Positions 17,013-26,531 of a stretch of 64,000 nt of DNA are shown piece by piece. The stretch's first letter is position 1, and each line of letters starts with the position of its first letter. The position numbers were made by a program, and so were the translations under genes. The notes under the pieces are model-generated. The model searched no databases, was not told where the DNA came from, and saw only the letters and a program-made list of their open reading frames with translations. The stretch is from assembly GCA_963752815.1 (NCBI GenBank), contig CAVVZI010000021.1, forward strand, positions 186,001 through 250,000, read 5' to 3'. Origin of the DNA: Sva-07 sp963752815 (lineage in GTDB: Bacteria; Actinomycetota; Acidimicrobiia; Acidimicrobiales; Ilumatobacteraceae).

Positions 17013-19333
17013 ATGAAAAGCATTGTGCAAGACAGAACGGGAAGGGCTCGCGGCATTCGACGGGCCAAGGTGGCGCTACCTCTGGGTATCGCTGCGTTGG
17101 TCGGGCTGCCGGTGCTCCTCGCCGGGGGTGCAGGATCGGTCGGCGCATTGACGCCGATCTCGGACTTGCCGACATTCCCGGACAACTTGGTCGTGTTCCC
17201 GAACCGTGACTTCGTCACGATCGAGGGTTTCGCTGACCACGTCGGACAGTCCGGCAAGATCGAAGTGACGCGTCCCGGCGTGGGCGTGGTCGGTTCGGCG
17301 ATCGGTGTGGTCTCCGGTGGAGACGTCGCCTTCGAGATCAACCATCCCGGTGGCGTCTGCTGGGGTGCGGGCACTGGTGTCAACGTGACTCCCGACATCA
17401 TCGCCGGTGACGTCGTGACGTTGAGCTTCGGCAGCACGAAGGTCGCGACGACCACGACGTTGGATGTGGCCGCGAACGATGCGACCCAGCCTGACGCCAA
17501 CACCGTTGGTCGTCACCGGGCGTATCGGCCCTGGGGTCGAACGGCCAACATGGAACAACGCATCATCGAACCGGCTCTGGTCGACACCGTGATCGGCAAG
17601 CGCGACGTGCGTGCGTTGCCAGGACCGATGACTCCGGCCGCCAAGGGTGGTTACCAGTCGGGCCTCGAGGTTCTGGAGTGACACGTTCACGGCGACATAC
17701 ATCTTCGACGAACGCGTCCGACGCGACGATTGCCGCGAACGCTGGTCTCGGTGAGCGGGCGATGGCCTGGGAATTCGTCGACCCGGCCGGCAACCGTCAG
17801 GGTTTGACGATTGCCGAGAACGGTGAGCCGGGCGGCCCCGGAATGGGCGGATGCCCGAACGGTCCGTTGCAGTCCGGTCCTCCCGGGCCTACCAGCGTCG
17901 CCGCCGTGAAGGTCGGCAACGACATCAAGGTCAACTGGACGCCGGCTGTCGCCATCCCGGGCACTCCCGCGATCAAGGGCTATCGGGTGACGGCGCTCGC
18001 GCGAGTGATCCGATCAACAGCGAGCAGGTCGAGATCGGTAAGCGGATCACGAACCCGGCAGCCGCCAGCACCACGCTGATCCGGTCTCGGGTCTGCACCG
18101 TACGAGATCAAGGTGGTGTCGTTCAGCAGCATCGGTGAGACGTTCCCGGCCGTGACGGCCTCGGTGGCCGCGGCCGACATCACCGCTCCGACGGTGACGG
18201 CTTCACCGGCTGGTGGCAGCTACCAGGTCGCCCAGCAGGTCACCTTGTCGGCCACCGAGTTCGGCTCGGACATCTACTACACCCTCGACGGTTCGGATCC
18301 GATCAGCGTTGCTGGAGTGGGGACGCACTGCGGAGCGTTACACCGGGCCGATCACGATCGACTCGTCCGAAGACGTTGAAGTTCGCCGCCTACGATCCGT
18401 CGGGCAACGCCTCGACGATCGGCAATGCGAAGTACTTCATCACCAACGATCCGGTGGCGGCCAAGACGGCCTTCACCAGCTCGACGGTCGGTGTCGGATC
18501 CGTGACGTTGAACTGGACGGCCGCTGCTGCGGGTGCTCCCGGGGCGACCATCGCCGCCTACGAGATCAACGTCCTCGAGAGCGCCGGGGCAACCGTCGCC
18601 GTTGAAGACGGTCACCACGCCCGGTGATGTCACGTCGAAGCTGATCACCGGTCTCCCCAGCGAGACACCGCTGTTCTTCACGGTCAGCGCCCGCAACACC
18701 GTCAACGCGGCCTTCGGTCCGCCGTCGGCGGTTCTCGGACCGCTGACCCCGCAAGGTGATGTGTTCGCCGACGCCGGGCTGGACAAGACCGGACTGACAC
18801 GCGGCACCTCGGTGACGTTGTCGGCTGCCGGTTCGTCGACGGCGACTGGAACCACCTACTCGTGGGTCCAGCTCGTCACCGGCGCCGCCGTGCGGACCCC
18901 GGTCGCCGCTGGTCAGCCCGATTTCGTGATCCTGACGCCTGTGGCCAATCAGCCGCAGAATGCCACCTTCACGCTGCCGTTCTACCAGTACGGGATGACC
19001 ACTGGCCCGCTGACCTTCGAGGTGACGGTCAAGATCGGCAGTGTCTACAAGACCGATACGGTGACCGTCGCGGGCCGTTCGGACACCTTGACGGTGACCT
19101 CGGCCAAGTGGAAGGCCGGTGACTTCCGAGTCGTCGGCACCAGCACCACCGACGGAGCCATCATCACCCTGCGGTCCCCGACCGGAACCATCTACGGATC
19201 CGCATCGGTCGCCGCTGGTGGCTTCGACATCCGCATCCGTGGCAACACGGTCCCGACCACCCGGCCGGCGACTGCGGTCGTCGACTCCAACCTCGGAGGC
19301 AGCTTCGGCCCGTTCGCCGTCGCCCAGGCATAA
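17013..19333 (+). pseudogene. Secreted FN3/CHB_HEX_C surface protein, unit B, multiply frameshifted
   Basis: ATG lies six bases after AGGAGG; MKSIVQ is shared with unit C, then the sequence differs. A basic region plus VALPLGIAALVGLPVLLAGGAG forms a signal peptide. Modules, in order across frames: an N-terminal beta region, an FN3-like repeat (KVNWTPA), a chitobiase-C-type domain (GSYQVAQQVTLSA, YYTLDGSDPIS, LKFAAYDPSGN), a second FN3 (SVTLNWTAAAAG, LFFTVSARN), a PKD-like domain (YSWVQL) and a C-terminal module ending FGPFAVAQA. Frame changes occur near 17505, 17545, 17690, 18000, 18085, 18320, 18375 and 18605. Reconstructed length is about 770 residues. Chitobiase-C domains suggest carbohydrate or matrix contact. 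Dead gene or unresolved sequence. Confidence 0.7.
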
Positions 19334-19346
19334 TCCTCCACCAATC

Positions 19347-19388
19347 GACCTGAGGGATCGGGCGGCCGCCCCGCCCGACCCTTCGGTC
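19347..19388 (+). terminator. GC-rich hairpin after unit B
   Basis: GACCTGAGGG and CCCTTCGGTC arms enclose a GGGCGG/CCGCCC core. Begins 14 bases after the stop of the unit B gene; equivalent to 11204-11247. Confidence 0.6.
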
Positions 19389-19435
19389 TACTCCGGTTGC
19401 TCACGGTCCGCTGCCGTTGATGCGACCGGAACGAT

Positions 19436-19472
19436 GAACGGGGTCACCGTCACACCGACGGTGACCCCGTTC
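19436..19472 (+). terminator. 16-bp hairpin closing unit B
   Basis: GAACGGGGTCACCGTC, loop ACACC, GACGGTGACCCCGTTC. Same position and length as in units A and C, with compensatory differences to A. Confidence 0.7.
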
Positions 19473-19559
19473 CGCGTACCTGGCCCTGTCGATTTCCGCT
19501 CAGCGACGACGTCTGGCCGACGGTTTCGGGCGTTGTGCGTGTCGCGATACGGTCGTCAG

Positions 19560-19943
19560 ATGAGTACGGAACCGTCTGACGCTGTGTCGGGCGCTCGCCA
19601 CACGTCATTCGGCCCAGTCGAGATCGATGTCGGCAACGTCGGCGACGCGCGTATCAAGCGCCTGGTCTACCCACCTGGCATGCGGTGGTCGAGCGACATC
19701 AAGCCGCTCGTTGGCACCGAGCAGTGCGAGCACGCGCATGCCGGATTCCTCGTCGAAGGCGCGTTGCGCTTCGAGTTCGACGACGGATGCACGCTCGACT
19801 ACGTCGCGCCTGCCGTGGTCGAAGTGGCGCCAGGACACGACGCGTTCGTGGTGGGCGATGCACGTGCCGTGTTGATCGAGGTCGACTTCGAGGGCGACAC
19901 GCTCGCCCGCCTCGGCCTGCCCGACGCTCATCGGCACGACTGA
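19560..19943 (+). CDS. Cupin-domain protein
   Basis: 127 residues. CEHAHAGFLVEGALRFEFDDG is a cupin motif 1 with histidines placed to bind a metal; the second motif region (APGHDAFVVGDARAVLIEVDF) follows. Small single-domain cupins include dioxygenases, isomerases and regulators, so the reaction is not assigned. No strong ribosome site precedes the ATG. It converges on the LLM oxidoreductase gene with 13 bases between stops. Confidence 0.75.
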   Translation: MSTEPSDAVSGARHTSFGPVEIDVGNVGDARIKRLVYPPGMRWSSDIKPLVGTEQCEHAHAGFLVEGALRFEFDDGCTLDYVAPAVVEVAPGHDAFVVGDARAVLIEVDFEGDTLARLGLPDAHRHD

Positions 19944-19956
19944 TCGGATCGGGTCG

Positions 19957-20754
19957 TCAACCGGGCGGCGCCGTGGCCATCGCCAGCGCGTCGGCTGCGG
20001 TTGCTCCGGGCAGGATCTCCGGGAAGCACCACGTTGCGCCGGCGGCGCCCAGCGCCTCCGCATCGGGATGTGTGCCGCCGACCAACGCGACGTCGATCGA
20101 GCCGGCAGCCAGATCTCCGGCGCCCAGCGCGCTCGTGACATGTTCGGGCGTCCAGGCGTCGGCATTCACCAGTGCCAGACCCTCCAGTCCGTGGCGGCGC
20201 ACCCGCCGCGGCCCGGCGCTGAACCCAAGTCGGGCGGCGATCCAGATCGGAACGCGAGGCTGTTGGACGCTGGCCGGTGTGGTGACCCGTCCGCCGGCGC
20301 CCGCGACGGGTTCGCCCGCGAGCATCTCTCCGAGCAGGCCGATCCCGGCATCGAGCGCGGCGGCCCGAGCGCGGTCGTCGACAGCGGGCTCGTCGAACAC
20401 CGAGTACTCGCCGTAGCTGTCGACTCCGAGGCCGAGGCCCAGCACCATCCGCCCGCCTGACAGACGATCGAGCGACGTCGCTGACTGCGCGACGAGTTGC
20501 GGCCGACGCCGCGGCAGGGCGCAGACCATCGTGCCGATCATCACCCGCTCGGTCGCCACCGCGATCGCCGCCAACGTGACGAACGGGTCGGCGAACGGGA
20601 CCAAGGTTCGGTTCCAGAGGTGGTCCCAGACGAACACGCCGTCCCAGCCGGCCCGCTCAGCGGCGACCGCCACTTCCGCGAGCAACCCCGGGTCGGCCAA
20701 TTCGTCGGACAACGAGATCGACAAGCCCCAACGCACGCCCCAGGACCGTACCAA
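19957..20754 (-). CDS. LLM-class (luciferase-like, probably F420-dependent) oxidoreductase
   Basis: 265 residues with the luciferase-like TIM-barrel signatures: LLAEVAVAAERAGWDGVFVWDH near the N-terminus, AVATERVMIGTMV, and SLDRLSGGRMVLGLGLGVD. F420-dependent members are common in actinobacteria, but a flavin cofactor is also possible. It is transcribed in the same direction as the GNAT gene upstream, with 25 bases between. Confidence 0.85.
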   Translation of the reverse strand: MVRSWGVRWGLSISLSDELADPGLLAEVAVAAERAGWDGVFVWDHLWNRTLVPFADPFVTLAAIAVATERVMIGTMVCALPRRRPQLVAQSATSLDRLSGGRMVLGLGLGVDSYGEYSVFDEPAVDDRARAAALDAGIGLLGEMLAGEPVAGAGGRVTTPASVQQPRVPIWIAARLGFSAGPRRVRRHGLEGLALVNADAWTPEHVTSALGAGDLAAGSIDVALVGGTHPDAEALGAAGATWCFPEILPGATAADALAMATAPPG

Positions 20755-20779
20755 GCGTCAGCGGCTCGCCGTGCCCCGA

Positions 20780-21364
20780 TCAGAGGTCGCGCCGCATGAC
20801 GGGGCGGCTCGGGTAGGTCCGACCGATCTCGGCGAAGCCCTGCGTGAGAAAGGTGCGCATCGTTCCGGTGAACAGTGCCGAACCGCTCACCCGGTCGGCC
20901 TGCAACGCATCGGTGTCGACGGGATGACCCTCGACCGCGGTGGCCCCGTGCGCTCGCGCATGATCGACCGCGGCGCCGAGCAGCGTCGTGGCGACACCGA
21001 CACCACGGTGTCGCTGGTCCACGGCGAAGCAGACCACCCACCACGCCCCCGGATCCTCCGCGAGCACCCGGCGGAGTGCTCGGTTGCGCTGCACCCCGGG
21101 CACCTGCGCCCGAGGCATGACGCGACTCCACCCGACGGGAACGCCGTCGACGTACGCGAGCACGCCGGGTGGGACGACGGCGGTCGTGATCTCGGTGCGC
21201 AAGGCCTCCCGATTGTCCGTCGGGCCCGGACCATCGGGAGCTTCGAGCAGTCGTTGGCACCAGCACCAGCCCGGATCGTCGCCGCGGCGACCGAACGCAA
21301 CCACGACATCGTCCCAGCGCTCAGCGGTCGCAGGAGCGGCCTCGACCTTCAAGGCGGGATCCAC
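20780..21364 (-). CDS. GNAT-family N-acetyltransferase
   Basis: 194 residues. VVCFAVDQRHRGVGVATTLLGAAVDHARAHG is the acetyl-CoA-binding motif A, preceded by VLAYVDGVPVGWSRV (beta strand 4). The C-terminus has LFTGTMRTFLTQGFAEIGR, the usual end of this fold. The start chosen is GTG at 21364; a much longer open frame upstream is arginine-rich shadow of the neighbouring plus-strand SDR gene. Acceptor substrate unknown. Confidence 0.8.
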   Translation of the reverse strand: MDPALKVEAAPATAERWDDVVVAFGRRGDDPGWCWCQRLLEAPDGPGPTDNREALRTEITTAVVPPGVLAYVDGVPVGWSRVMPRAQVPGVQRNRALRRVLAEDPGAWWVVCFAVDQRHRGVGVATTLLGAAVDHARAHGATAVEGHPVDTDALQADRVSGSALFTGTMRTFLTQGFAEIGRTYPSRPVMRRDL

Positions 21365-21457
21365 GCGGTCAACGTACCGCGCGACGACGTCGTGGTCGCC
21401 CGAGCGCTGGGCGCGGCGGGCTGTTCTGCCACTGTGGTGGTCGATGGGAGGCTCCCG

Positions 21458-22204
21458 ATGGACCTGATGCTCACAGGCAAGCGCGTGATCGTGACCGGTG
21501 CGAGCCGAGGCATCGGCCGAGCGATCGCCGAGGCCTTCCTCGACGAAGGCGCTCGAGTGGCGATCTGTGCTCGCGACGCGCCGGGGCTCGCGGCGGCTGC
21601 CGCGGAACTCGGCGAGCACGGCGAAGTCCATCAGCGCAGCGTCGACATGTCCGAGCCCGACGGTCCGGCCGCGTTCGTGGAGTGGGCCGTCGAGCAACTC
21701 GGCGGGCTCGATGTCGTCGTGTCGAACGTGAGTGCGCAAGCGGGCAACGACTATGCCGCGTCGTTCCAGGTCGACATCGAGGCCGCGAACTCGCTGATCC
21801 GCGCCGCGCTCGCCAACATGGCCGACCACGACGATGCCAACATCGTGTTCATCGGGTCCCGCGCCGGCAACGTGGGCGTGCCGTGGATGCCGGCCTACGC
21901 GGCAGTCAAGGCGGCGACCGTGAGCATGGCGAAGTCGCTGGCGCTCGAGGTCGCTCGGCGGGGGATTCGCGTGAACGTCGTTTCGCCAGGAGATGTGCTG
22001 TTCCCGGGCGGTTCGTGGGATCGAGCGCAGCGCGACAGTCCGAAGCTGTTCGACGGCATCTTGCGGGAGAACCCGCTCAGGCGACTCGGTCGTCCCGAGG
22101 AGATCGCCGACGTCGTCGCCTTCGTCGCCAGTCCGCGTGCGAGCTTCGTCACGGGCGCCAACATCATGGCCGACGGCGGCGCGACCAGGGGACTCCAGAT
22201 CTGA
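21458..22204 (+). CDS. Short-chain dehydrogenase/reductase
   Basis: 248 residues. TGASRGIG is the NAD(P)-binding glycine motif; the catalytic Ser is in FIGSRAGN and Y-x3-K in YAAVKAA. The C-terminus has FVTGANIMADGG, the usual SDR end. The ATG follows GGGAGG by six bases. It starts MDLML, like the SDR at 22986-23774. It diverges from the GNAT gene with 93 bases between. Substrate not predictable. Confidence 0.9.
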   Translation: MDLMLTGKRVIVTGASRGIGRAIAEAFLDEGARVAICARDAPGLAAAAAELGEHGEVHQRSVDMSEPDGPAAFVEWAVEQLGGLDVVVSNVSAQAGNDYAASFQVDIEAANSLIRAALANMADHDDANIVFIGSRAGNVGVPWMPAYAAVKAATVSMAKSLALEVARRGIRVNVVSPGDVLFPGGSWDRAQRDSPKLFDGILRENPLRRLGRPEEIADVVAFVASPRASFVTGANIMADGGATRGLQI

Positions 22205-22237
22205 GAGTCGGGCCATCGTGTGCGCCAAGATGGCGTC

Positions 22238-22957
22238 ATGCCCGGTGGACCACCTCGAGATCGTCGCCCCCTCACGCGTGCCGATCTGCCCGACGAGTTC
22301 ACGCCCGACACCGTTCGCAGCCTCGACGGGTGGATCATCCGGCGACTCTCGCAGCCGACCAACGGGATCCTCGACGCGGACGAACAACGCCGCTTCGATG
22401 AGGTGCTGCGCAGCGTGATGCAGGACACCGCCGACCGCCTCGACCGGTCGTTGCATCGGACCCGACTCGGCGGGCAGCACGGGCTCGACCCGCAGTTGAG
22501 GCGTTCGTACGCCCGGACCGAGGCACGCCTCGCGGCGCAGGCGCGGAGGGCACGGCAGACCTTTCCGCAGCTGACCGACGACTGGGACGGTCCTGCCGAG
22601 CTGCCCGAGTCGGCGCCGACCGATGCGACCGACGGCGACGACATTTCGCTCGCCGCGCTGGAGTCGGAGATCGAGCAGACCTCCGACACGCTCGAGATCC
22701 TCGAACGAATCGCCTCGCTCCAGCTGCAGCAACTCGAACATCAGCGCACGCAGGCCCTGCGCGACGTCCGCGGTGTCTTCTTCGCCCTCATCGTTTCCGT
22801 CGCGGTCGTGGTCGCCGGCGTGGCTCCGCTCGTGCAGGCCGAGCCCCACGAGCGGACGCTGATCCTGCTGTGGACCCTGGCCGCCTGCGGTGTCGCCGGC
22901 GCCGTCTACGCCTTGGTCAGCGCTCGGCAATCCCGGGACGGCACGAACGAGGACTGA
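22238..22957 (+). CDS. Membrane protein with coiled-coil region
   Basis: About 239 residues. A soluble, charged N-terminal half with helical sequence, then an acidic linker and a coiled coil (ALESEIEQTSDTLEILERIASLQLQQLEHQ), and two membrane segments at the end (VFFALIVSVAVVVAGVAPLV and TLILLWTLAACGVAGAVYALV). No recognised domain. Start uncertain: ATG at 22238 or GTG at 22220, neither with a clear ribosome site. Confidence 0.6.
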   Translation: MPGGPPRDRRPLTRADLPDEFTPDTVRSLDGWIIRRLSQPTNGILDADEQRRFDEVLRSVMQDTADRLDRSLHRTRLGGQHGLDPQLRRSYARTEARLAAQARRARQTFPQLTDDWDGPAELPESAPTDATDGDDISLAALESEIEQTSDTLEILERIASLQLQQLEHQRTQALRDVRGVFFALIVSVAVVVAGVAPLVQAEPHERTLILLWTLAACGVAGAVYALVSARQSRDGTNED

Positions 22958-22985
22958 ACTGCTCCACGGTCGGTGGGCGGTGAGG

Positions 22986-23774
22986 TCACGTGGTCTTGAT
23001 CAGGCCGCCGTCGATCACGAAGTTCGCTCCGGTCACGTTGGCGGTGCGTGGCGACGCCAGGAACACGGCGAGGGTGGCGACCTCCTCGGGAGTGGTGAAC
23101 CGTCCCGTGGCGAAGCCGCCGATGCTGGCCACGACGTTGGCGCGGGCGGTGTCCTCGTCGACCCCGGTCGCGGCGGCGACGGTCGCGGCGACACCGTGCT
23201 CGCCCAGCCAGAGGTCGGTGCTGACCGGCCCGGGCGAGACCGCATTCACGTGGATCCCGTGCTTGCCGAACTCCTGGGCGAGCGTCTTGGTGAGGTTGAC
23301 CACACCGGCCTTCGCCGCTCCGTAGTCGACGGTGCCCGCGTCCGGTTGGAAGAACGCGTTCACCGACGCGATGTTGACGATTGCGCCCGAACCCTGCGAG
23401 ATCATGTGCGGTAGGGCCGCTCGGGTCGCCCGCAGGGTGGTGTAGAAGTTCATCTGCATCGCCCATTCGAAGTCGTCGTCGCTGGTGCCGAGGAACCCGT
23501 CGAGGCGCATCTTGACGGCCCCGACGTTGTTGACGAGCACGTCGATCCGACCGTGCCGGCGGATCGCCTCGTCGATCAGCGCGCTCGGCCCGGTCGGAGA
23601 CGCCAGGTCGACAGCGACGGCGGTCACCCGGTCGAGGCCGTCGAGGCCGGTGGTGGTGCGCGAGCCGGCGACGACGAGCGCGCCTTCGGCGACGAAGGCC
23701 TCGGTGATGGCCAGGCCGATGCCCTTGCCCGCGCCGGTGACCACGGCGACCTTGTCGTCGAGCATCAGATCCAT
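22986..23774 (-). CDS. Short-chain dehydrogenase/reductase
   Basis: 262 residues. TGAGKGIG binds the cofactor; NNVG follows strand 4; the catalytic Ser lies in NIASVNAFF and the Tyr-Lys pair in YGAAKAG; the end is VTGANFVIDGG. A classical SDR with a longer loop (GVDEDTARANVVASIGG) near the substrate lid. It converges with the coiled-coil membrane protein gene. The specific substrate is unknown. Confidence 0.9.
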   Translation of the reverse strand: MDLMLDDKVAVVTGAGKGIGLAITEAFVAEGALVVAGSRTTTGLDGLDRVTAVAVDLASPTGPSALIDEAIRRHGRIDVLVNNVGAVKMRLDGFLGTSDDDFEWAMQMNFYTTLRATRAALPHMISQGSGAIVNIASVNAFFQPDAGTVDYGAAKAGVVNLTKTLAQEFGKHGIHVNAVSPGPVSTDLWLGEHGVAATVAAATGVDEDTARANVVASIGGFATGRFTTPEEVATLAVFLASPRTANVTGANFVIDGGLIKTT

Positions 23775-23901
23775 GTCGCTCCTCCCGAAGGCGTGGCAGA
23801 CGAGTGGTCGGGCGCCGGCGCGGTCGAGACGCGGCCTGCGTGCAGAGCAAGTTCAACGAGGAGCACGCGCCAGTATGGCCCGTCAGCGAAGCCTGCTGCC
23901 G

Positions 23902-24933
23902 CTAGATCGCCGGCGGGGCCGTCGATCCGCGGACGACGATTTCGACCGGCAGCTGGAGATGCGGGCCGGCCGTGGGATCGAGCAGCATCGCGACCGCTGC
24001 CCGTCCTTTGGCGGCGTGGTCCTGGTGGACGGTCGTGAGCGGTGGGACGGCCGTGGAGGCGGTGGTCGTGTCGTCGAAGCCGACGACCGACAACGCCGTC
24101 GGAACCTGGATGTCGAGCGTGCGTGCCGCGTCGAGGACGCCGGCGGCGAGCTCGTCGGACATCGCCAAGATCGCGGTCGGCCGGTCGGGTCGCGCCAGAA
24201 GCTCGCTGGCGGCCGCCTCGCCGAACCGACGCCCGTAGCCGGTGGTCACGACAACGACGGGCGGATCGAGACCCGCGCGTTCGAACGCCGAGGTGTAGCC
24301 GGCGAGCCGCTCGCGGACGAGCGACGCGATCGACCCGTCGGATCGTCCGAGAGCCATCACCGCCACCCGGCGGTGGCCGAGTGCGATCACATGCTCGGCT
24401 GCGAGCCTGGCGCCGCCTGCGTCGTCGATGCCGACCGAGCGGGCGTCGACGTCGGCCTCACCGTCGAGCACAACGATCGGGAGTTGCCGGGAGCGAACGA
24501 TCGCCCGGCGCGCCTCGTCGAGGGAGTCGCAGTGCGCCACGACGCCATCGATCGCGGCCGACGCCAGCACGTCGACGAAGTCCTCTGTCGGTGTGGTGGC
24601 GGGCACGAGCACCAGCGCCAGACCCTCGGCCTCGCACTCCTCGGCCACGCCGTCGAGCAGCATGAGGTTGGCAGGGTCGGTCAGTGCGAACCGCAGCGAT
24701 GGTTGCACGAGCCCGATCGCGCCGGCCGTTCGCCGGCGCAGCATCCGTCCGACGGGATCGGGTCCGGGGTACCCGAGCGCTGCCGCGACCTCCATGATGC
24801 GGGCTTGGAGTTCGGCGCTCAGCTGGTCCGGACGGTTGTACGCGTTCGAGACGGTGGCGCGTGAAACCCCGACACGCTCGGCGATCGTGCCCATCGTCAC
24901 CTTTGCCGACTCCACATCCCCAGTTCCAGCCAC
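23902..24933 (-). CDS. LacI-family transcriptional regulator
   Basis: 343 residues. The helix-turn-helix is MGTIAERVGVSRATVSNAYNR, followed by the hinge helix LGYPGPDPVGRMLRR and a periplasmic-binding-protein-like effector domain (GAIGLVQPS to VGFDDTTTAS, PPLTTVHQD). It probably binds a small sugar- or nucleoside-like ligand. It is divergent from the gene at 25023, and two matching palindromic sites lie in the intervening promoter, so it likely represses that gene. Confidence 0.9.
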   Translation of the reverse strand: MAGTGDVESAKVTMGTIAERVGVSRATVSNAYNRPDQLSAELQARIMEVAAALGYPGPDPVGRMLRRRTAGAIGLVQPSLRFALTDPANLMLLDGVAEECEAEGLALVLVPATTPTEDFVDVLASAAIDGVVAHCDSLDEARRAIVRSRQLPIVVLDGEADVDARSVGIDDAGGARLAAEHVIALGHRRVAVMALGRSDGSIASLVRERLAGYTSAFERAGLDPPVVVVTTGYGRRFGEAAASELLARPDRPTAILAMSDELAAGVLDAARTLDIQVPTALSVVGFDDTTTASTAVPPLTTVHQDHAAKGRAAVAMLLDPTAGPHLQLPVEIVVRGSTAPPAI

Positions 24934-24958
24934 ATCCCTCAGCCTAGAACAGCGGGGA

Positions 24959-25007
24959 TTGACTCGTCTGTATCGATTCAGATATTATCCTTCTGTATCG
25001 ATTCAGA
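24959..25007 (+). promoter_or_regulatory. Promoter with twin LacI-type operators
   Basis: TTGACT (24959-24964) and TATTAT (24983-24988) form a -35/-10 pair with an 18-base spacer, unusually AT-rich for this DNA. Two identical 16-mers TCTGTATCGATTCAGA lie at 24967-24982 and 24992-25007, centred on ATCGAT with CTG/CAG arms: one between the -35 and -10, the other just downstream. Binding at either would block transcription of the gene at 25023. Confidence 0.8.
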
Positions 25008-25022
25008 CGGAGGTGTATCACC

Positions 25023-25358
25023 ATGAACAACCCACCGATGGACAACCCACCGACCACTGCCACCACCAGCTGGGTTCCGGAAGCGTCCGACGACCGAATG
25101 GACTACCGGCTCGAATTCTGGCGTGGAGTCGCCGACATGTTCGGCGTGAGCGACAGCGCCGTGGACGAGGCACTCGTCGAGCTCGATCCGCTCACCATTT
25201 TCGACCGGCTGCTGCCGGGTCGGTCGGCTGAGGAGTGCAGCGAGGTGATGTGGGCGCTCGGTGAGTTCGAGCGCCAGTCGAACGCGGCCCAGTCGAATGC
25301 GGCTCGCGAGAACGCGACGACCGGTTGCGACGCCGGCGCCTGCGATCCAGCAGCATGA
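25023..25358 (+). CDS. Small hypothetical protein under LacI-type control
   Basis: 111 residues. The ATG has GGAGG about nine bases upstream. The N-terminus is Pro/Thr-rich and low-complexity (NNPPMDNPPTTATT). The middle is acidic and amphipathic (FWRGVADMFGVSDSAVDEALVELDPLTIFDRLL). The end has Asn/Ala repeats (SNAAQSNAARENA) and two cysteines (TGCDAGACDPAA). No family recognised. It is the only gene directly downstream of the twin-operator promoter, so it is the likely main target of the adjacent regulator. Confidence 0.65.
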   Translation: MNNPPMDNPPTTATTSWVPEASDDRMDYRLEFWRGVADMFGVSDSAVDEALVELDPLTIFDRLLPGRSAEECSEVMWALGEFERQSNAAQSNAARENATTGCDAGACDPAA

Positions 25359-25441
25359 CGCGGGAGCGTGCAGCGCTCGACTGAGCGGTCCGGCTTGCCG
25401 CCGGCGGCATCGCGCCCGCCGAGAACGACGAGTGGTCGCCG

Positions 25442-26461
25442 ATGTGGGATCATCGCTGCTCCGTGTCACAGCTCGTTCGGTTCACACGGCAGGATTGCCG
25501 ACATGCCGCAGTCGGCGTGGTCCCGGCTGTCGTCCTCATTGCGTCCGGTCATCTCACGGTCGGCGTGGCGTTCGCGATCGGGCTGCTTCCCACTTCGCTG
25601 ATGGGCATCGCGCCGCGGCGCCGGCTCCGTGTCGTGTACGGCATCGTCGGCTGCTTGTTCGGACTCGGAGTCTTCCTCGGTGCGTTGATCTTCAATTCCT
25701 TCGATCTGTTCGCGACGGCGCTCGTCTTCTTCGTCGTCTGCTTCGGTGCCACGGTGCTGGCATCGTCGAGGCCGGCGGGTGGAGTGTTGCTGGGCATTCT
25801 GATCCCGGCTCTCGGGGTGGGCACCGGCTACGTCATCGCTGACGCCGCCGGCTTGATGGTGGCGTTCATCGCCGGCTCGCTCTGGTCGTGTCTGGTGATG
25901 CTGCCCGTGCGGGAGTTTCCACCGGAGGGCAACGTCGCCGAGCGTCTTGCGGCTGCGCAACCGCCCCATGTCAAGACCTACGGCGTGCTGCTCGGGCTGA
26001 CGGCGGCGAGTGCGATCCTCGTCGGCCAGGTGTTCGACATTCCGAAGCCGGGCTGGATCGCCACCGCCGCGCTGTTGGTCATCAGGCCGTTTCAGCAGAT
26101 GACCGGCTGGCGAGGTGTGGGCCGCGCCCTGTCGACCATCGCCGGGACCTTGCTCGTGATCGTGGTGCTCGACATGGACCTCGGCTACGGCGCGACCGCG
26201 ATCGTCTGCGCCGTCATCACGATCCTGACCATCGGGGCCAGGACCAGCCGGCTGTACGTCACGCCGTTCGGGACCGCGTTCCTCATCCTGACGATCGAGC
26301 TGTACGGAGTCGACAACTCCGACAATCTGCAGGCGATCGGCCACTCGCGCATCACCAACAACGTCCTGGGCGCGCTGATCGCTCTCTTCTATGGACTGCT
26401 CGTGTCGAGTCTGCTCGAACGCAGGTTCTTCGCGCCCCGCGCTCGACCGGCGCCACGCTGA
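25442..26461 (+). CDS. FUSC-like aromatic/organic-acid exporter
   Basis: 339 residues with about ten hydrophobic segments in two blocks separated by a short cytoplasmic loop (REFPPEGNVAERLAAAQPPHVKTYG). The second block has the fusaric-acid-resistance-like pattern: WIATAALLVIRPFQQMTGWRGVGRALSTIAGTLLV. FUSC-type proteins export aromatic acids and drugs. The start is uncertain (ATG 25442 or GTG 25463); no clear ribosome site. Confidence 0.7.
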   Translation: MWDHRCSVSQLVRFTRQDCRHAAVGVVPAVVLIASGHLTVGVAFAIGLLPTSLMGIAPRRRLRVVYGIVGCLFGLGVFLGALIFNSFDLFATALVFFVVCFGATVLASSRPAGGVLLGILIPALGVGTGYVIADAAGLMVAFIAGSLWSCLVMLPVREFPPEGNVAERLAAAQPPHVKTYGVLLGLTAASAILVGQVFDIPKPGWIATAALLVIRPFQQMTGWRGVGRALSTIAGTLLVIVVLDMDLGYGATAIVCAVITILTIGARTSRLYVTPFGTAFLILTIELYGVDNSDNLQAIGHSRITNNVLGALIALFYGLLVSSLLERRFFAPRARPAPR

Positions 26462-26531
26462 CGCACGTCCGCCGTCCAACCCGGCGTGAAATGATCGTGT
26501 GTCGCGACGACCCTCGAGGAGGACGAACGAC

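Noticed and set aside
6376..19472. Composite transposon formed by units A and B around the cyclase-protease genes
   Set aside because: No transposase, terminal inverted repeats or target duplication seen. The units are gene-bearing repeats.
20780..22930. Very long minus-strand open frame (716 codons) spanning GNAT, SDR and membrane protein genes
   Set aside because: Only the last 194 codons look like a protein (GNAT). The rest is Arg/His/Gly-rich mirror sequence of plus-strand genes, a common effect in GC-rich DNA.
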